The notes under the pieces: model-generated
Told to the model about the DNA's origin: nothing
Database searches by the model: none
Seen by the model: the letters and a program-made list of their open reading frames with translations, nothing else
In this document: positions 31,961 through 43,864 of the stretch, piece by piece
Layout of the letters: every line of letters starts with the position of its first letter
Numbering within the stretch: position 1 is the stretch's first letter
Translations under genes and position numbers: made by a program
Assembly (NCBI RefSeq): GCF_002205645.1
Contig: NZ_NIOF01000001.1
Location: forward strand, 434,001 to 498,000
DNA from: Roseateles aquatilis
Lineage (GTDB): Bacteria; Pseudomonadota; Gammaproteobacteria; Burkholderiales; Burkholderiaceae_C
DNA: 64,000 bases
Direction of reading: 5' to 3'

Positions 31961-33322
31961 ATGTCGATCGACCTGACCGAGGCCCTGGCGCAGTTGAACC
32001 AGGGCCGCCGCGACGCGCGCTCCTTCCTCGCCGAGAACCTCGAGCACGCCCGCGCCGAGGCCTGCGAGCACGCCTTCCTGCGCCCCTTCTTCGCTGACGC
32101 CGAGGCGGCCGCCGCGTCCTCCGACGCCGCCGCCGCGCGCGGCGAGCCGCGCCCGGCGCTGGGCGGCCTGGCGCTGTCGGTGAAGGACCTGTACGACGTC
32201 GCCGGCCACCCCACCACCGCCGCGTCCGCCGCGATGGCCGACGCACCCCCGGCGACCGCGGACGCGCCGGCCGTCGCGCGACTGCGCGCCGCCGGCGCGG
32301 CGCTGCTGGGCCACACCAACCTGAGCGAGTTCGCGTTCTCCGGCGTCGGCATCAATCCGCATCACGGCACGCCCCGCAATCCGGTGACGCGCGCGATCGA
32401 CGGCAAGGACCGCATCCCCGGCGGATCGACCTCCGGCGGCGCCGTCAGCGTCAGCGCGGGCGCCGCGTGGGCGGCGCTCGGCTCGGACACCGGCGGCTCG
32501 CTGCGCATTCCCGCGGCGCTGCAGGGCCTGGTCGGATTCAAGGGCACCGCGCGCCTGGTGCCGCTGGACGGCTGCATCCCGCTCGCGCCCTCGTTCGATA
32601 CGGCCGGCGCGATCACGCGCTCGGTGCGCGACGCGGCGCTGCTGCACGCCGTGCTCAGCGGCGCGCCGGTGACGCTGGACGCGCGCCCGCTGTCCGGCTG
32701 GCGGCTCGCGGTCACGCCGACCTTCATGCAGGACGATCTGGAGCCGGCCGTCGCCGCCGCCTTCGAACGCGCCCTTGCCACGCTGCGCGGCGCCGGCGCG
32801 CGGATCGAGGAGCGCGCGCTACCCGCCCTGCCCCGCGTGGCCGATCTGCAATCACAGGGCGGCATCACCGCGGCCGAGGCCTGGGCATGGCACCATGCGC
32901 GCCTCGCCGAACGCGGCGAGCGCTACGACCCGCGCGTCGCCCTGCGCATCCGCCGCGGCGAGGCCATCACGCCCGCCGCCCTCGTGGCGCTGCGCGACGC
33001 CCGCGCCCGCTGGATCGACGACATGACGGCCTCGATGCACGGCATCGACGCCTTCCTCAGCCCCACCGTTCCCCTGCAAGCCCCGGAGGTCGCCCCCTTG
33101 CGCCACAGCGACGATTTGTTCTTTGCCACCAACGCGCGACTGCTGCGCAACACCGCCGTCGTCAATCTGCTCGACGGCTGCGCAATCTCGGTGCCGTGCG
33201 AGCGGCCCGGCGAACTGCCCGTGGGCTTGATGCTGTGGGCGCCGGCGCTGCGGGACGAGGCGCTGCTGAGCATCGCCTCGCGCGTCGAGACGACACTGAA
33301 CGACGCGGCGGGAGCGCATTGA
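31961..33322 (+). CDS. Amidase signature family hydrolase
   Basis: A 453-residue member of the amidase signature family, which hydrolyses C-N amide bonds with a Ser-cisSer-Lys triad. Visible residues are K75 (LALSVKDLYD), the cis-Ser region GGSTSGGAV (S156/S158) and nucleophile S180 (SDTGGSLRIPA). The usual GGSSGG is GGSTSGG here. It stands alone, not beside gatB/gatC, so it is not the tRNA amidotransferase subunit. Start at ATG 31961 (MSIDLTEALA). Its stop overlaps the next gene's start by 1 base (TGATG), so the two are translationally coupled. Substrate unknown. Confidence 0.88.
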   Translation: MSIDLTEALAQLNQGRRDARSFLAENLEHARAEACEHAFLRPFFADAEAAAASSDAAAARGEPRPALGGLALSVKDLYDVAGHPTTAASAAMADAPPATADAPAVARLRAAGAALLGHTNLSEFAFSGVGINPHHGTPRNPVTRAIDGKDRIPGGSTSGGAVSVSAGAAWAALGSDTGGSLRIPAALQGLVGFKGTARLVPLDGCIPLAPSFDTAGAITRSVRDAALLHAVLSGAPVTLDARPLSGWRLAVTPTFMQDDLEPAVAAAFERALATLRGAGARIEERALPALPRVADLQSQGGITAAEAWAWHHARLAERGERYDPRVALRIRRGEAITPAALVALRDARARWIDDMTASMHGIDAFLSPTVPLQAPEVAPLRHSDDLFFATNARLLRNTAVVNLLDGCAISVPCERPGELPVGLMLWAPALRDEALLSIASRVETTLNDAAGAH

Positions 33323-34527
33323 TGCGGGTCGCGATCATCGGCGCCGGCCTGGCCGGCGTGACCAGCGCGTACGAGCTCGCGCTGCAGGGCCACGAGGTCC
33401 ATGTCTTCGAGCGCGGCACCAGCGTCGCCACCGGCGCCAGCTTCGCGCCGCCGGGGCTCATCGCGCCGGGGTTGATGGCGGCACGGCCTGAATGGCCGCT
33501 GGCCTGGCGTGGCAAGCCGGCGCAATTGGGCTGGAAGCTCGCCCACTGGCGCGCCGGCCGCACACGCGGCGCGGCGGCGATGCCCGAAGCGCTGCACGCG
33601 CTCGGATTGCGCGGCCAGGCGGTGATGGCCGTCTGGCGCCGCGAGCTCAAGATGGAAGTCGAGCGCGAGGCCGGCGTGCTGCTGCTGTGGCGCACGGCCA
33701 AGGGCTACAAGGCCGCGCCGCAATTGCTGACCCGGCTGCGGGAGCGGGAGGTCCCGCATCGCGAGCTCGACGCGGACGGCTGCCGCGCGCATGAGCCCGG
33801 CCTGAACGCCGACACCCCGCTCCACGGCGGCATCCTGCTGCCGCAGGACGAGGCCGCGAACGCGCGTCAGTTCGGCCAGGCGCTCAAGCACGAGGCCCAG
33901 CGCCTCGGCGTGCGCTGGAACTTCAATGCCGACGTGCTCCGCATCGAGCCGGGCGCGCAGCCGTCGGTCCACATCGCCGCTGGCGAGCCGCTGCGCGTGG
34001 ACGCGGTCCTCGTCTGCGCCGGCAAGGGCGCGGCCCCGCTGCTGGCCGCGCACGGCCTCAAGCTGCCGTGGGGCACGGTCCACACGCACACGCTGACGGC
34101 GCCGCTGCGCATGCTCGAGGCCCACCCGGACCTGGGCCCGCGCGCCACCGTCGTCGACATGAGCACCGGCGTCAGCCTCACGCGGCTCGGCCAGCGCGTG
34201 CGTGTCGGCGGCGGCAACGAATTGGGCGGTGCCTCGGCGCAACCCGACGGGCAGTCGATGGGCGCATTGCACCAGGCGGCCCATGACTGGTTCCCCGGCG
34301 CGCTGCTCGCCGCGGGCCAGCAACGCTGGAAGGCCTCGCGACTGCTGCTGCCCGATGAACTGCCCTTGATCGGCGAATCCGGATTGCCGGGCGTCTGGCT
34401 CAACATCGGCCATGGCGAGCATGGCTGGACCATGGCCGGCGGCGCCGCCCAACTGCTCGCGGCACGGCTCGCGAAGAAGGATCCCGGCATCGACGCGGGA
34501 ATGCTGGAGCCCTCGCGGTTGAAGTGA
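33322..34527 (+). CDS. FAD-dependent D-amino acid dehydrogenase-like protein
   Basis: A 401-residue DAO-type flavoprotein. The N-terminal Rossmann motif VAIIGAGLAGVTSAYELALQGHEVHVFERG binds FAD (GxGxxG then Glu at strand end; split into two parts: VAIIGAGLAGVTSAYELA and HEVHVFERG). The C-terminal LPGVWLNIGHGEHGWTMA contacts FAD in this family. Best relatives are DadA-type quinone-linked D-amino acid dehydrogenases. Pairing with an amidase through a 1-base overlap suggests a two-step use of an amide or N-acyl amino compound; that is inference. Confidence 0.85.
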   Translation: MRVAIIGAGLAGVTSAYELALQGHEVHVFERGTSVATGASFAPPGLIAPGLMAARPEWPLAWRGKPAQLGWKLAHWRAGRTRGAAAMPEALHALGLRGQAVMAVWRRELKMEVEREAGVLLLWRTAKGYKAAPQLLTRLREREVPHRELDADGCRAHEPGLNADTPLHGGILLPQDEAANARQFGQALKHEAQRLGVRWNFNADVLRIEPGAQPSVHIAAGEPLRVDAVLVCAGKGAAPLLAAHGLKLPWGTVHTHTLTAPLRMLEAHPDLGPRATVVDMSTGVSLTRLGQRVRVGGGNELGGASAQPDGQSMGALHQAAHDWFPGALLAAGQQRWKASRLLLPDELPLIGESGLPGVWLNIGHGEHGWTMAGGAAQLLAARLAKKDPGIDAGMLEPSRLK

Positions 34528-34590
34528 GCCGTCCAGGCTTGGCTGGCAGCCCAGCCCAGGCTTGGCCACCTCAGCTCACCTCAACCTGGG

Positions 34591-34660
34591 CTCGGCCCGG
34601 CCCGGCCCGGCTCGGCTCAGCTTGGCTTGGCTTGGCTTGGCTTGGCTTGGCTTGGCTGGG
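34591..34660. repeat. Pentanucleotide tandem repeat tract
   Basis: Fourteen 5-base units in register: ctcgg, three cccgg, ctcgg, ctcag, then seven perfect cttgg copies (34621-34655) and ctggg. It lies in the 226-base gap between the flavoprotein stop and the nnrE/nnrD start. A 6-base hairpin (ggctgg/ccagcc, 34541-34556) precedes it. No gene is supported in this gap. Confidence 0.85.
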
Positions 34661-34753
34661 CCCAGATCGGATCGCCTTGAGTCGTGCCGTGTCAGGTCGA
34701 CCCACCCGTGACCGGCCTGCCCGGCCGCCTCGCACCGGGATAGAGTCGGCGGC

Positions 34754-36352
<1,599 letters not shown>

Positions 36353-36379
36353 CCCGCCAACGGCCGAACGGCCCAGCGG

Positions 36380-36525
36380 CCATGCACCGCTCGTCGCTCG
36401 CCATTCGTGGCTCGCCGATCGCCACTCGCCACTCGCCATTCACCGATCAGCGATCAGCGACCACCACGCGCCTGTCGCACCGGGATGACCGCGAGACCGC
36501 GAGACCGCAGTCGACGCCCAGGGGG
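36380..36525. repeat. Short direct repeats downstream of nnrE/nnrD
   Basis: The gap between the nnrE/nnrD stop and the rnr stop holds short imperfect repeats: variants of ctcgcca (36396-36441), gatcagc twice (36445-36459) and gcgagacc twice (36490-36510). No gene is supported. Confidence 0.5.
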
Positions 36526-38973
36526 TCAGGTCCGCTTGCGCCGGGTCGTCTTGGCCGGCGGCGCGCCGCTGCTTTTGCCCGCCACCGACTTCGCCGCGCC
36601 GCGGGCCGTCTGCTTCGCCGCCGCGACCGGATGGGTCGTGGACGTCTTGGTCGCCCGGGCGGACTTGCGGCGTTCCGCCTTCAGCGCCCGGTCGGCCTGC
36701 TCGACACGCTCCAGCGCGTCCACCGCGGTGGGCGGATCAGGCGGCGGCAGCGGCATGGGCTCGACCGTCGGCGCGGGCGCCGCGGCGGCGTCGCGACGCG
36801 CGCGACGTTCCGAGCGCTTGTCATGGCGCTTCGGATCGCCGTGCTTGTCGCGCGGGCCGCGTTGCAGGGTCCGCGCCTCGTCCTGGTCACGCACCAGGCG
36901 GAAGTCGATCTTGCGACCGTCGAGGTCCACGCGACTGACCTGCACCTGCACGCGCGCGCCGGTGCCGTAGCGGATGCCGGTGCGCTCGCCACGCAGTTCC
37001 TGGCGCACCTCGTCGAAGCGGAAGTACTCGCCGCCCAACTCGGTGATGTGGACCAGGCCCTCGACGTACAACGCATCGAGCTGCACGAAGATCCCGAAGG
37101 TGGTGACCGCGCTGACCGTGCCGGAGAACTCCTCGCCGAGGTGGTCGCGCATGAAGCGGCACTTGAGCCAGGCCTCGACGTCGCGCGAGGCCTCGTCGGC
37201 GCGGCGCTCGTTGGCGCTGCAATGCGCGCCGACGATCTCCCAGCGCTCCACGTCGGTCGACGCGGTGGCGGGATTCAGCGTCTTGGTCGGCCGGCCGGGA
37301 CGCTTGGGCAGCGGGTTCGCCGCCTCCATCTTGTGCGCGTCCAGCGCGTACTTCTTGTTGGCCAGCAGCGCCTTGATCACCCGGTGCACCAGCAGGTCGG
37401 GATAACGCCGGATCGGGCTGGTGAAGTGGGTATAGGCCTGGTACGCCAGGCCGAAGTGGCCCGCGTTGGCCGGCGTGTAGATCGCCTGCTGCATCGAGCG
37501 CAGCAGCATCGTGTGGATCTGCTGCGCGTCGGGCCGGTCCTTGGTCGCCTGCGCGATGGCCTGGTACTCGCCCGGCGTCGGATCGTCGCTGATGCCCATG
37601 CCGATGCCCAGCGCGCGCAGGTAAGCCTGCAGCGCCATGCGCTTCTCGGGCGTCGGCCCCTCGTGGACGCGATACAGCGAGGCGTGCTTGCCGCCGGCGA
37701 TGAAGTCGGCCGAGCAGACGTTGGCGGCGAGCATCGCCTCCTCGATCAGGCGGTGGGCTTCATTGCGGGTGCGGGGGACGATCTTCTCGATGCGGCCGTT
37801 GTCGTCGCAGACGATCTGGGTCTCGGTGGTCTCGAAGTCGACCGCGCCGCGCTTGGCCCGCTGCGACAGCAGCGCGCGATAGACCTCGTGCAGGTGCAGC
37901 AGGTGCGGCACCAGCGCCTTGCGCTTGTGGGCCTCGGGACCGTGCGTGTTGCCCAGGATCGCGGCGACCTCGGTATAGGTCAGGCGCGCATGCGAGTTGA
38001 TGACCGCCGGATAGAACTGGTAGGCGTGCAGCTCGCCGTCCTCGCTGACCAGCATGTCGCAGACCATCGAGAGCCGGTCCTGCTCGGGATTGAGCGAACA
38101 CAGGCCGTTCGACAGCTTCTCCGGCAACATCGGGATGACGCGGCGCGGGAAGTAGACCGACGTGGCGCGCTCGTAGGCGTCGCGGTCCAGCGGCTCGCCG
38201 GGCTTGACGTAATGGCTGACGTCGGCGATCGCGACCAGCAGGCGCCAGCCCTTGAACGCCGTCTTGCCACGGCCCTGCTTGTGGGGCTCGCAGTAGACCG
38301 CGTCGTCGAAGTCGCGCGCGTCCTCGCCGTCGATCGTGACCAGCGCCACATCGCGCAGGTCGATGCGCTGCTTCAGATCGACGGTCCGCACCTTGTCCGG
38401 CAGTTTCGCCGCCTGCGCGAGCGTGTCGGCGCTGAACGCGTGCGGCACCTCGTACTTGCGCACGGCGATCTCGATCTCCATGCCGGGGTCGTCGATCTCG
38501 CCGAGCACCTCGGTGACGCGACCGACCGGCTGCGAGTACAGCGACGGCGGCTCGGTCAGCTCGACGGCCACGATCTGGCCGGCGGTGGCGTTCGCGATCG
38601 CGTTCTTCGGGATCAGGATGTCCTGCCCGTATCGCTTGTCCTCGGGAGCGACGAGCCAGATCCCGGATTCGAGCAGCAGGCGGCCGATGATGGGCTTCTT
38701 GCGGCGCTCCAGGATCTCGAGCACGCGGCCTTCCGAGCGACCGCGCTTGTCCTGGCGCACCACGCGCACCCGCAACCGGTCGCCGTGCATGACGGCGTGC
38801 ATCTCCTGCGACGAGAGGTAGACATCGGGCTGGCCGTCATCGGGCATCAGGAAACCGTGCCCGTCGCGGTGGCCTTGCACCGTGCCCTCGAGCTCCCCCG
38901 TCAACGGCTGTTGCGGGGGAGTTGCGTTCTTGAAGTTTTTGATAGTAGAATCCTTGTCTTTCCTGAAACGCAA
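36526..38973 (-). CDS. rnr: Ribonuclease R
   Basis: RNase R is a processive 3'-5' exoribonuclease that degrades structured RNA. The 815 residues run: N-terminal cold-shock domains (LEGTVQGHRDGHGFLMPDDG), the RNB catalytic domain (VALVTIDGEDARDFDDAVYC with the Asp cluster; SPIRRYPDLLVHRVIKALL), an S1 domain (FSGTVSAVTTFGIFVQLDALYVEG) and a Lys/Ala-rich basic tail. No in-frame ATG lies at the expected N-terminus: the frame opens only from 38988 and the plausible start is TTG at 38973, without a clear Shine-Dalgarno. The next Met is residue 43, inside the first domain. Confidence 0.95.
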   Translation of the reverse strand: MRFRKDKDSTIKNFKNATPPQQPLTGELEGTVQGHRDGHGFLMPDDGQPDVYLSSQEMHAVMHGDRLRVRVVRQDKRGRSEGRVLEILERRKKPIIGRLLLESGIWLVAPEDKRYGQDILIPKNAIANATAGQIVAVELTEPPSLYSQPVGRVTEVLGEIDDPGMEIEIAVRKYEVPHAFSADTLAQAAKLPDKVRTVDLKQRIDLRDVALVTIDGEDARDFDDAVYCEPHKQGRGKTAFKGWRLLVAIADVSHYVKPGEPLDRDAYERATSVYFPRRVIPMLPEKLSNGLCSLNPEQDRLSMVCDMLVSEDGELHAYQFYPAVINSHARLTYTEVAAILGNTHGPEAHKRKALVPHLLHLHEVYRALLSQRAKRGAVDFETTETQIVCDDNGRIEKIVPRTRNEAHRLIEEAMLAANVCSADFIAGGKHASLYRVHEGPTPEKRMALQAYLRALGIGMGISDDPTPGEYQAIAQATKDRPDAQQIHTMLLRSMQQAIYTPANAGHFGLAYQAYTHFTSPIRRYPDLLVHRVIKALLANKKYALDAHKMEAANPLPKRPGRPTKTLNPATASTDVERWEIVGAHCSANERRADEASRDVEAWLKCRFMRDHLGEEFSGTVSAVTTFGIFVQLDALYVEGLVHITELGGEYFRFDEVRQELRGERTGIRYGTGARVQVQVSRVDLDGRKIDFRLVRDQDEARTLQRGPRDKHGDPKRHDKRSERRARRDAAAAPAPTVEPMPLPPPDPPTAVDALERVEQADRALKAERRKSARATKTSTTHPVAAAKQTARGAAKSVAGKSSGAPPAKTTRRKRT

Positions 38974-39089
38974 AAGCTGTTTGCGATCTCAAGGAACCGA
39001 AGGCTCAAGAATAACTTCATTAAGTTGCTTGAGCGAGTTCTCGAAGTTGTTGAGGGCGGGGTTCGTTGGATTGCGATGTTTTTGACCTT

Positions 39090-39174
<85 letters not shown>

Positions 39175-39180
39175 AATTCG

Positions 39181-39208
39181 AAAAGCCGGCCATGAGCCGG
39201 CTTTTCTC
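39181..39208 (+). terminator. Terminator of tRNA-Leu
   Basis: Ten-base arms aaaagccggc (39181-39190) and gccggctttt (39196-39205) around a 5-base loop, 6 bases after the tRNA. The arm itself ends in TTTT. Confidence 0.8.
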
Positions 39209-39229
39209 ATTCCGCCGCCCAGGAAGTGA

Positions 39230-39348
39230 TGTCCAGTGGACAGCACGCGAGGACTCGAAGGGTTTGGACGACGCGTCCAAACCGGAGTCGCGCGCTCGCG
39301 ACCGCATCCTCTCCGCGGGGTCCTGGGGGCACGCTTCAACGCCCCCAG
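39230..39348. repeat. Row of three perfect inverted repeats in a gene-free gap
   Basis: tgtcca/tggaca (39230-39242), ggtttggac/gtccaaacc (39261-39283, extended by gactc/gagtc at 39252-39256 and 39285-39289) and ctgggggc/gcccccag (39323-39348) follow one another between the tRNA terminator and the terminator of the phosphoribosyltransferase. Also, gaggactcgaa at 39249-39259 is an inverted copy of the tRNA T-arm bases 39152-39162. No ORF is supported. Confidence 0.7.
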
Positions 39349-39365
39349 TATTCGCCGCGCGCCAA

Positions 39366-39395
39366 AACAAAAAAGCCGACGTCCCCGCCGGCCTT
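39366..39395 (-). terminator. Terminator of the phosphoribosyltransferase gene
   Basis: On the minus strand AAGGCCG (complement of 39389-39395) pairs with CGGCTTT (39372-39378), with one G-T pair, followed by more T. It lies about 10 bases past the stop codon and closes the long rluD-to-purA cluster. Confidence 0.65.
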
Positions 39396-39405
39396 CTTCT
39401 CATCA

Positions 39406-39927
39406 TCAGATCGCGAACTTCTTCGCCAGCGCATCGGGCCGCAGCGAGTCATAGTCCTCGAACGGCTGATGGATCCACGGGCTGGTTTCCAGCATGTCGA
39501 CGTAGTAATCGGGGGTGTACTCCGACACGCTCTTCGTCCAGATCACCGCCGAGCGCAACTCCTTGATCGACGGCATGCCGCGCAGCCGCTCCACCACCGC
39601 CTTCAGCGTCACGCCCGAATCCGCCAGATCGTCGACCAGCAGCACGCGGCCGGCCAGTTCACCCTTGGGCATGGTGATGTACTTGGCGATGTCCAGGCGA
39701 CCCTGGATCGTGCCCGCTTCGGAGCGGTACGAGCTGGTCGACATGATGCCCAGCGGCTTGTCGAACACGCGCGACAGCACGTCACCCGGACGCATGCCCC
39801 CACGGGCCAGGCACAGGATCTGGTCGAACTCCCAGCCGGAGGCATGCACCTTCAGCGCCAGGCGTTCGATCAGCAAGTGGTATTCGTCCCAGGACACGTA
39901 CAGATGTTTGCCGTCGTCGGTCAACAT
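39406..39927 (-). CDS. Purine-type phosphoribosyltransferase
   Basis: A 173-residue type I phosphoribosyltransferase. The PRPP loop is VLLVDDLADSGVTLKAVV; the N-terminal CLARGGMRPGDVLSR also fits the fold. Closest match is the xanthine/hypoxanthine-guanine salvage group, which joins a purine base to PRPP. Its place directly after purA (62 bases) supports a purine role. The exact base specificity is not shown by sequence. Confidence 0.85.
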   Translation of the reverse strand: MLTDDGKHLYVSWDEYHLLIERLALKVHASGWEFDQILCLARGGMRPGDVLSRVFDKPLGIMSTSSYRSEAGTIQGRLDIAKYITMPKGELAGRVLLVDDLADSGVTLKAVVERLRGMPSIKELRSAVIWTKSVSEYTPDYYVDMLETSPWIHQPFEDYDSLRPDALAKKFAI

Positions 39928-39989
39928 GGGGAGGGCTCCTCAGCGATGGATAGGGTCAGGTCGAAAAAAGACAGGGCCTGGCGGACGAC

Positions 39990-42540
<2,551 letters not shown>

Positions 42541-42652
42541 GACGTTCAGGAGGGGGTTAAAAACGGCATTGTACCGGGGTCGCGACGAACCTCGGCGGGC
42601 GCGCCCCTCACGCGAGGGTCGCGCGCAGGATCGGCGCCCCGCGGGAGCCTTG

Positions 42653-42687
42653 AAAAAGCACAAGGGCGTCCCCGTGGGCCGCCCTTG
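42653..42687 (-). terminator. Terminator after the DUF2065 gene
   Basis: Eight-base arms caagggcg (42661-42668) and cgcccttg (42680-42687), with TTTTT (complement of 42654-42658) next on the minus strand, a few bases past the DUF2065 stop. It separates the hfl genes from hisZ-purA. Confidence 0.75.
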
Positions 42688-42690
42688 CGA

Positions 42691-42882
42691 TCAGTGCCAG
42701 ACCAGCATCAGCAGCAAGCCGCCGCACAACACGCTGGCCAGGCCCAGGAAGCGCAGTTGGCCGTCGCTCATCGCCAACAGTTTGGCGAACAGCTTGCGCC
42801 AGGCCACCGGATTCAGGAAGGGCATCAGCCCTTCCATCACCAGCAGCAGCGCCAGTGCCACGAGCCAGTTGTCGCCGCTCAT
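42691..42882 (-). CDS. DUF2065 family small membrane protein
   Basis: A 63-residue protein with two hydrophobic segments (NWLVALALLLVMEGLMPFL at about 5-23 and RFLGLASVLCGGLLLMLVW at about 44-62) joined by a basic loop with NPVAWRKLFAKLL. It matches DUF2065, found right after hflC in many Proteobacteria, which suggests a link to the HflKC membrane complex. Function unknown. Confidence 0.88.
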   Translation of the reverse strand: MSGDNWLVALALLLVMEGLMPFLNPVAWRKLFAKLLAMSDGQLRFLGLASVLCGGLLLMLVWH

Positions 42883-42948
42883 GACACCCGTGCTGCCTTG
42901 TGGCCGGCCGCTATCGTGGGAGTCCGTAGACAGCCGCGCGGACCGCGA

Positions 42949-43845
42949 TTACTTCTTCGGCGCCGCGGCGGGACCACCGGGGCCGCCGTTGCGCATCGCG
43001 TTGAAGAACTGGCTGGACGGATCCAGCACCATCACGTCGCTCTTGTTGCGGAAGCTGCGCTGGTACGCGTCCAGCGAGCGATAGAACTGAGCGAACGCCG
43101 GGTCGCGGCCGAAGGCTTCCGAGTACAGCGCCGATGCCTTCGCATCGCCCTCGCCCATGATCTTCTGCGCGTCGCGGTAGGCCTCGGCGGTGATGATCTC
43201 GCGCTGCTTGTCGGCGTCGGCCTTGATCTTCTCGCCTTCGGCCGAGCCGGTCGAGCGCAGCTCGTTGGCGACGCGGGCGCGCTCCGACTTCATCCGGTTG
43301 TAGACCGACTCGGTGATGTTGGCCGCGAAGTCCACGCGCTTGACGCGCACGTCGACGATCTCGATGCCGAACTGCTTGGCCTCTTCCTCCAGGCGCTTGC
43401 GCACGTCCTGCATGACCTTCTCACGCTCGGTGGCCAGCACCGCGCGCACGGTGCGCTTGGTGACTTCCTCGTTCAGCGCGGCCTGCACGATCGGGCTCAG
43501 GCGAGCCTCCAGGTTGCGCAGGCTGGTACCGCTGTTGCGGATGTACTGGCGCGAGTCGACGATGCGCCACTTCACCAGCCAGTCGATGACCAGGCTCTTT
43601 TTCTCGGCGGTGAAGATGGGGCGCGAGTCCGGGCTGTCCAGCGTCTGCACGCGGCGATCCAGGAAGACCACGTTCTGCAGCGGCGGGGGCAGCTTGAACT
43701 TCAAGCCGGGCTCGGTGACGACTTCCTTGATCTCGCCCAGCGAATAAACGACCGCGAACTGGCGCTGGTCGACGACGAACAAGGTCGAACTGGCGATCAC
43801 GAACAGGATCAGCAAGCCCAGGACGACGGAGACGATGCGATTCAT
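42949..43845 (-). CDS. hflC: HflC, subunit of the HflKC membrane complex
   Basis: HflC and HflK (SPFH/band-7 proteins) form a large inner-membrane cage that encloses the FtsH protease. The 298 residues have one N-terminal membrane segment (IVSVVLGLLILFVIASSTLF), the band-7 domain (VVDQRQFAVVYSLGEIKEVV) and a long coiled region ending in a Gly/Pro/Ala tail. It lies 19 bases after hflK. Confidence 0.96.
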   Translation of the reverse strand: MNRIVSVVLGLLILFVIASSTLFVVDQRQFAVVYSLGEIKEVVTEPGLKFKLPPPLQNVVFLDRRVQTLDSPDSRPIFTAEKKSLVIDWLVKWRIVDSRQYIRNSGTSLRNLEARLSPIVQAALNEEVTKRTVRAVLATEREKVMQDVRKRLEEEAKQFGIEIVDVRVKRVDFAANITESVYNRMKSERARVANELRSTGSAEGEKIKADADKQREIITAEAYRDAQKIMGEGDAKASALYSEAFGRDPAFAQFYRSLDAYQRSFRNKSDVMVLDPSSQFFNAMRNGGPGGPAAAPKK

Positions 43846-43864
43846 TGTGTGGTGCTCCTGTCGT

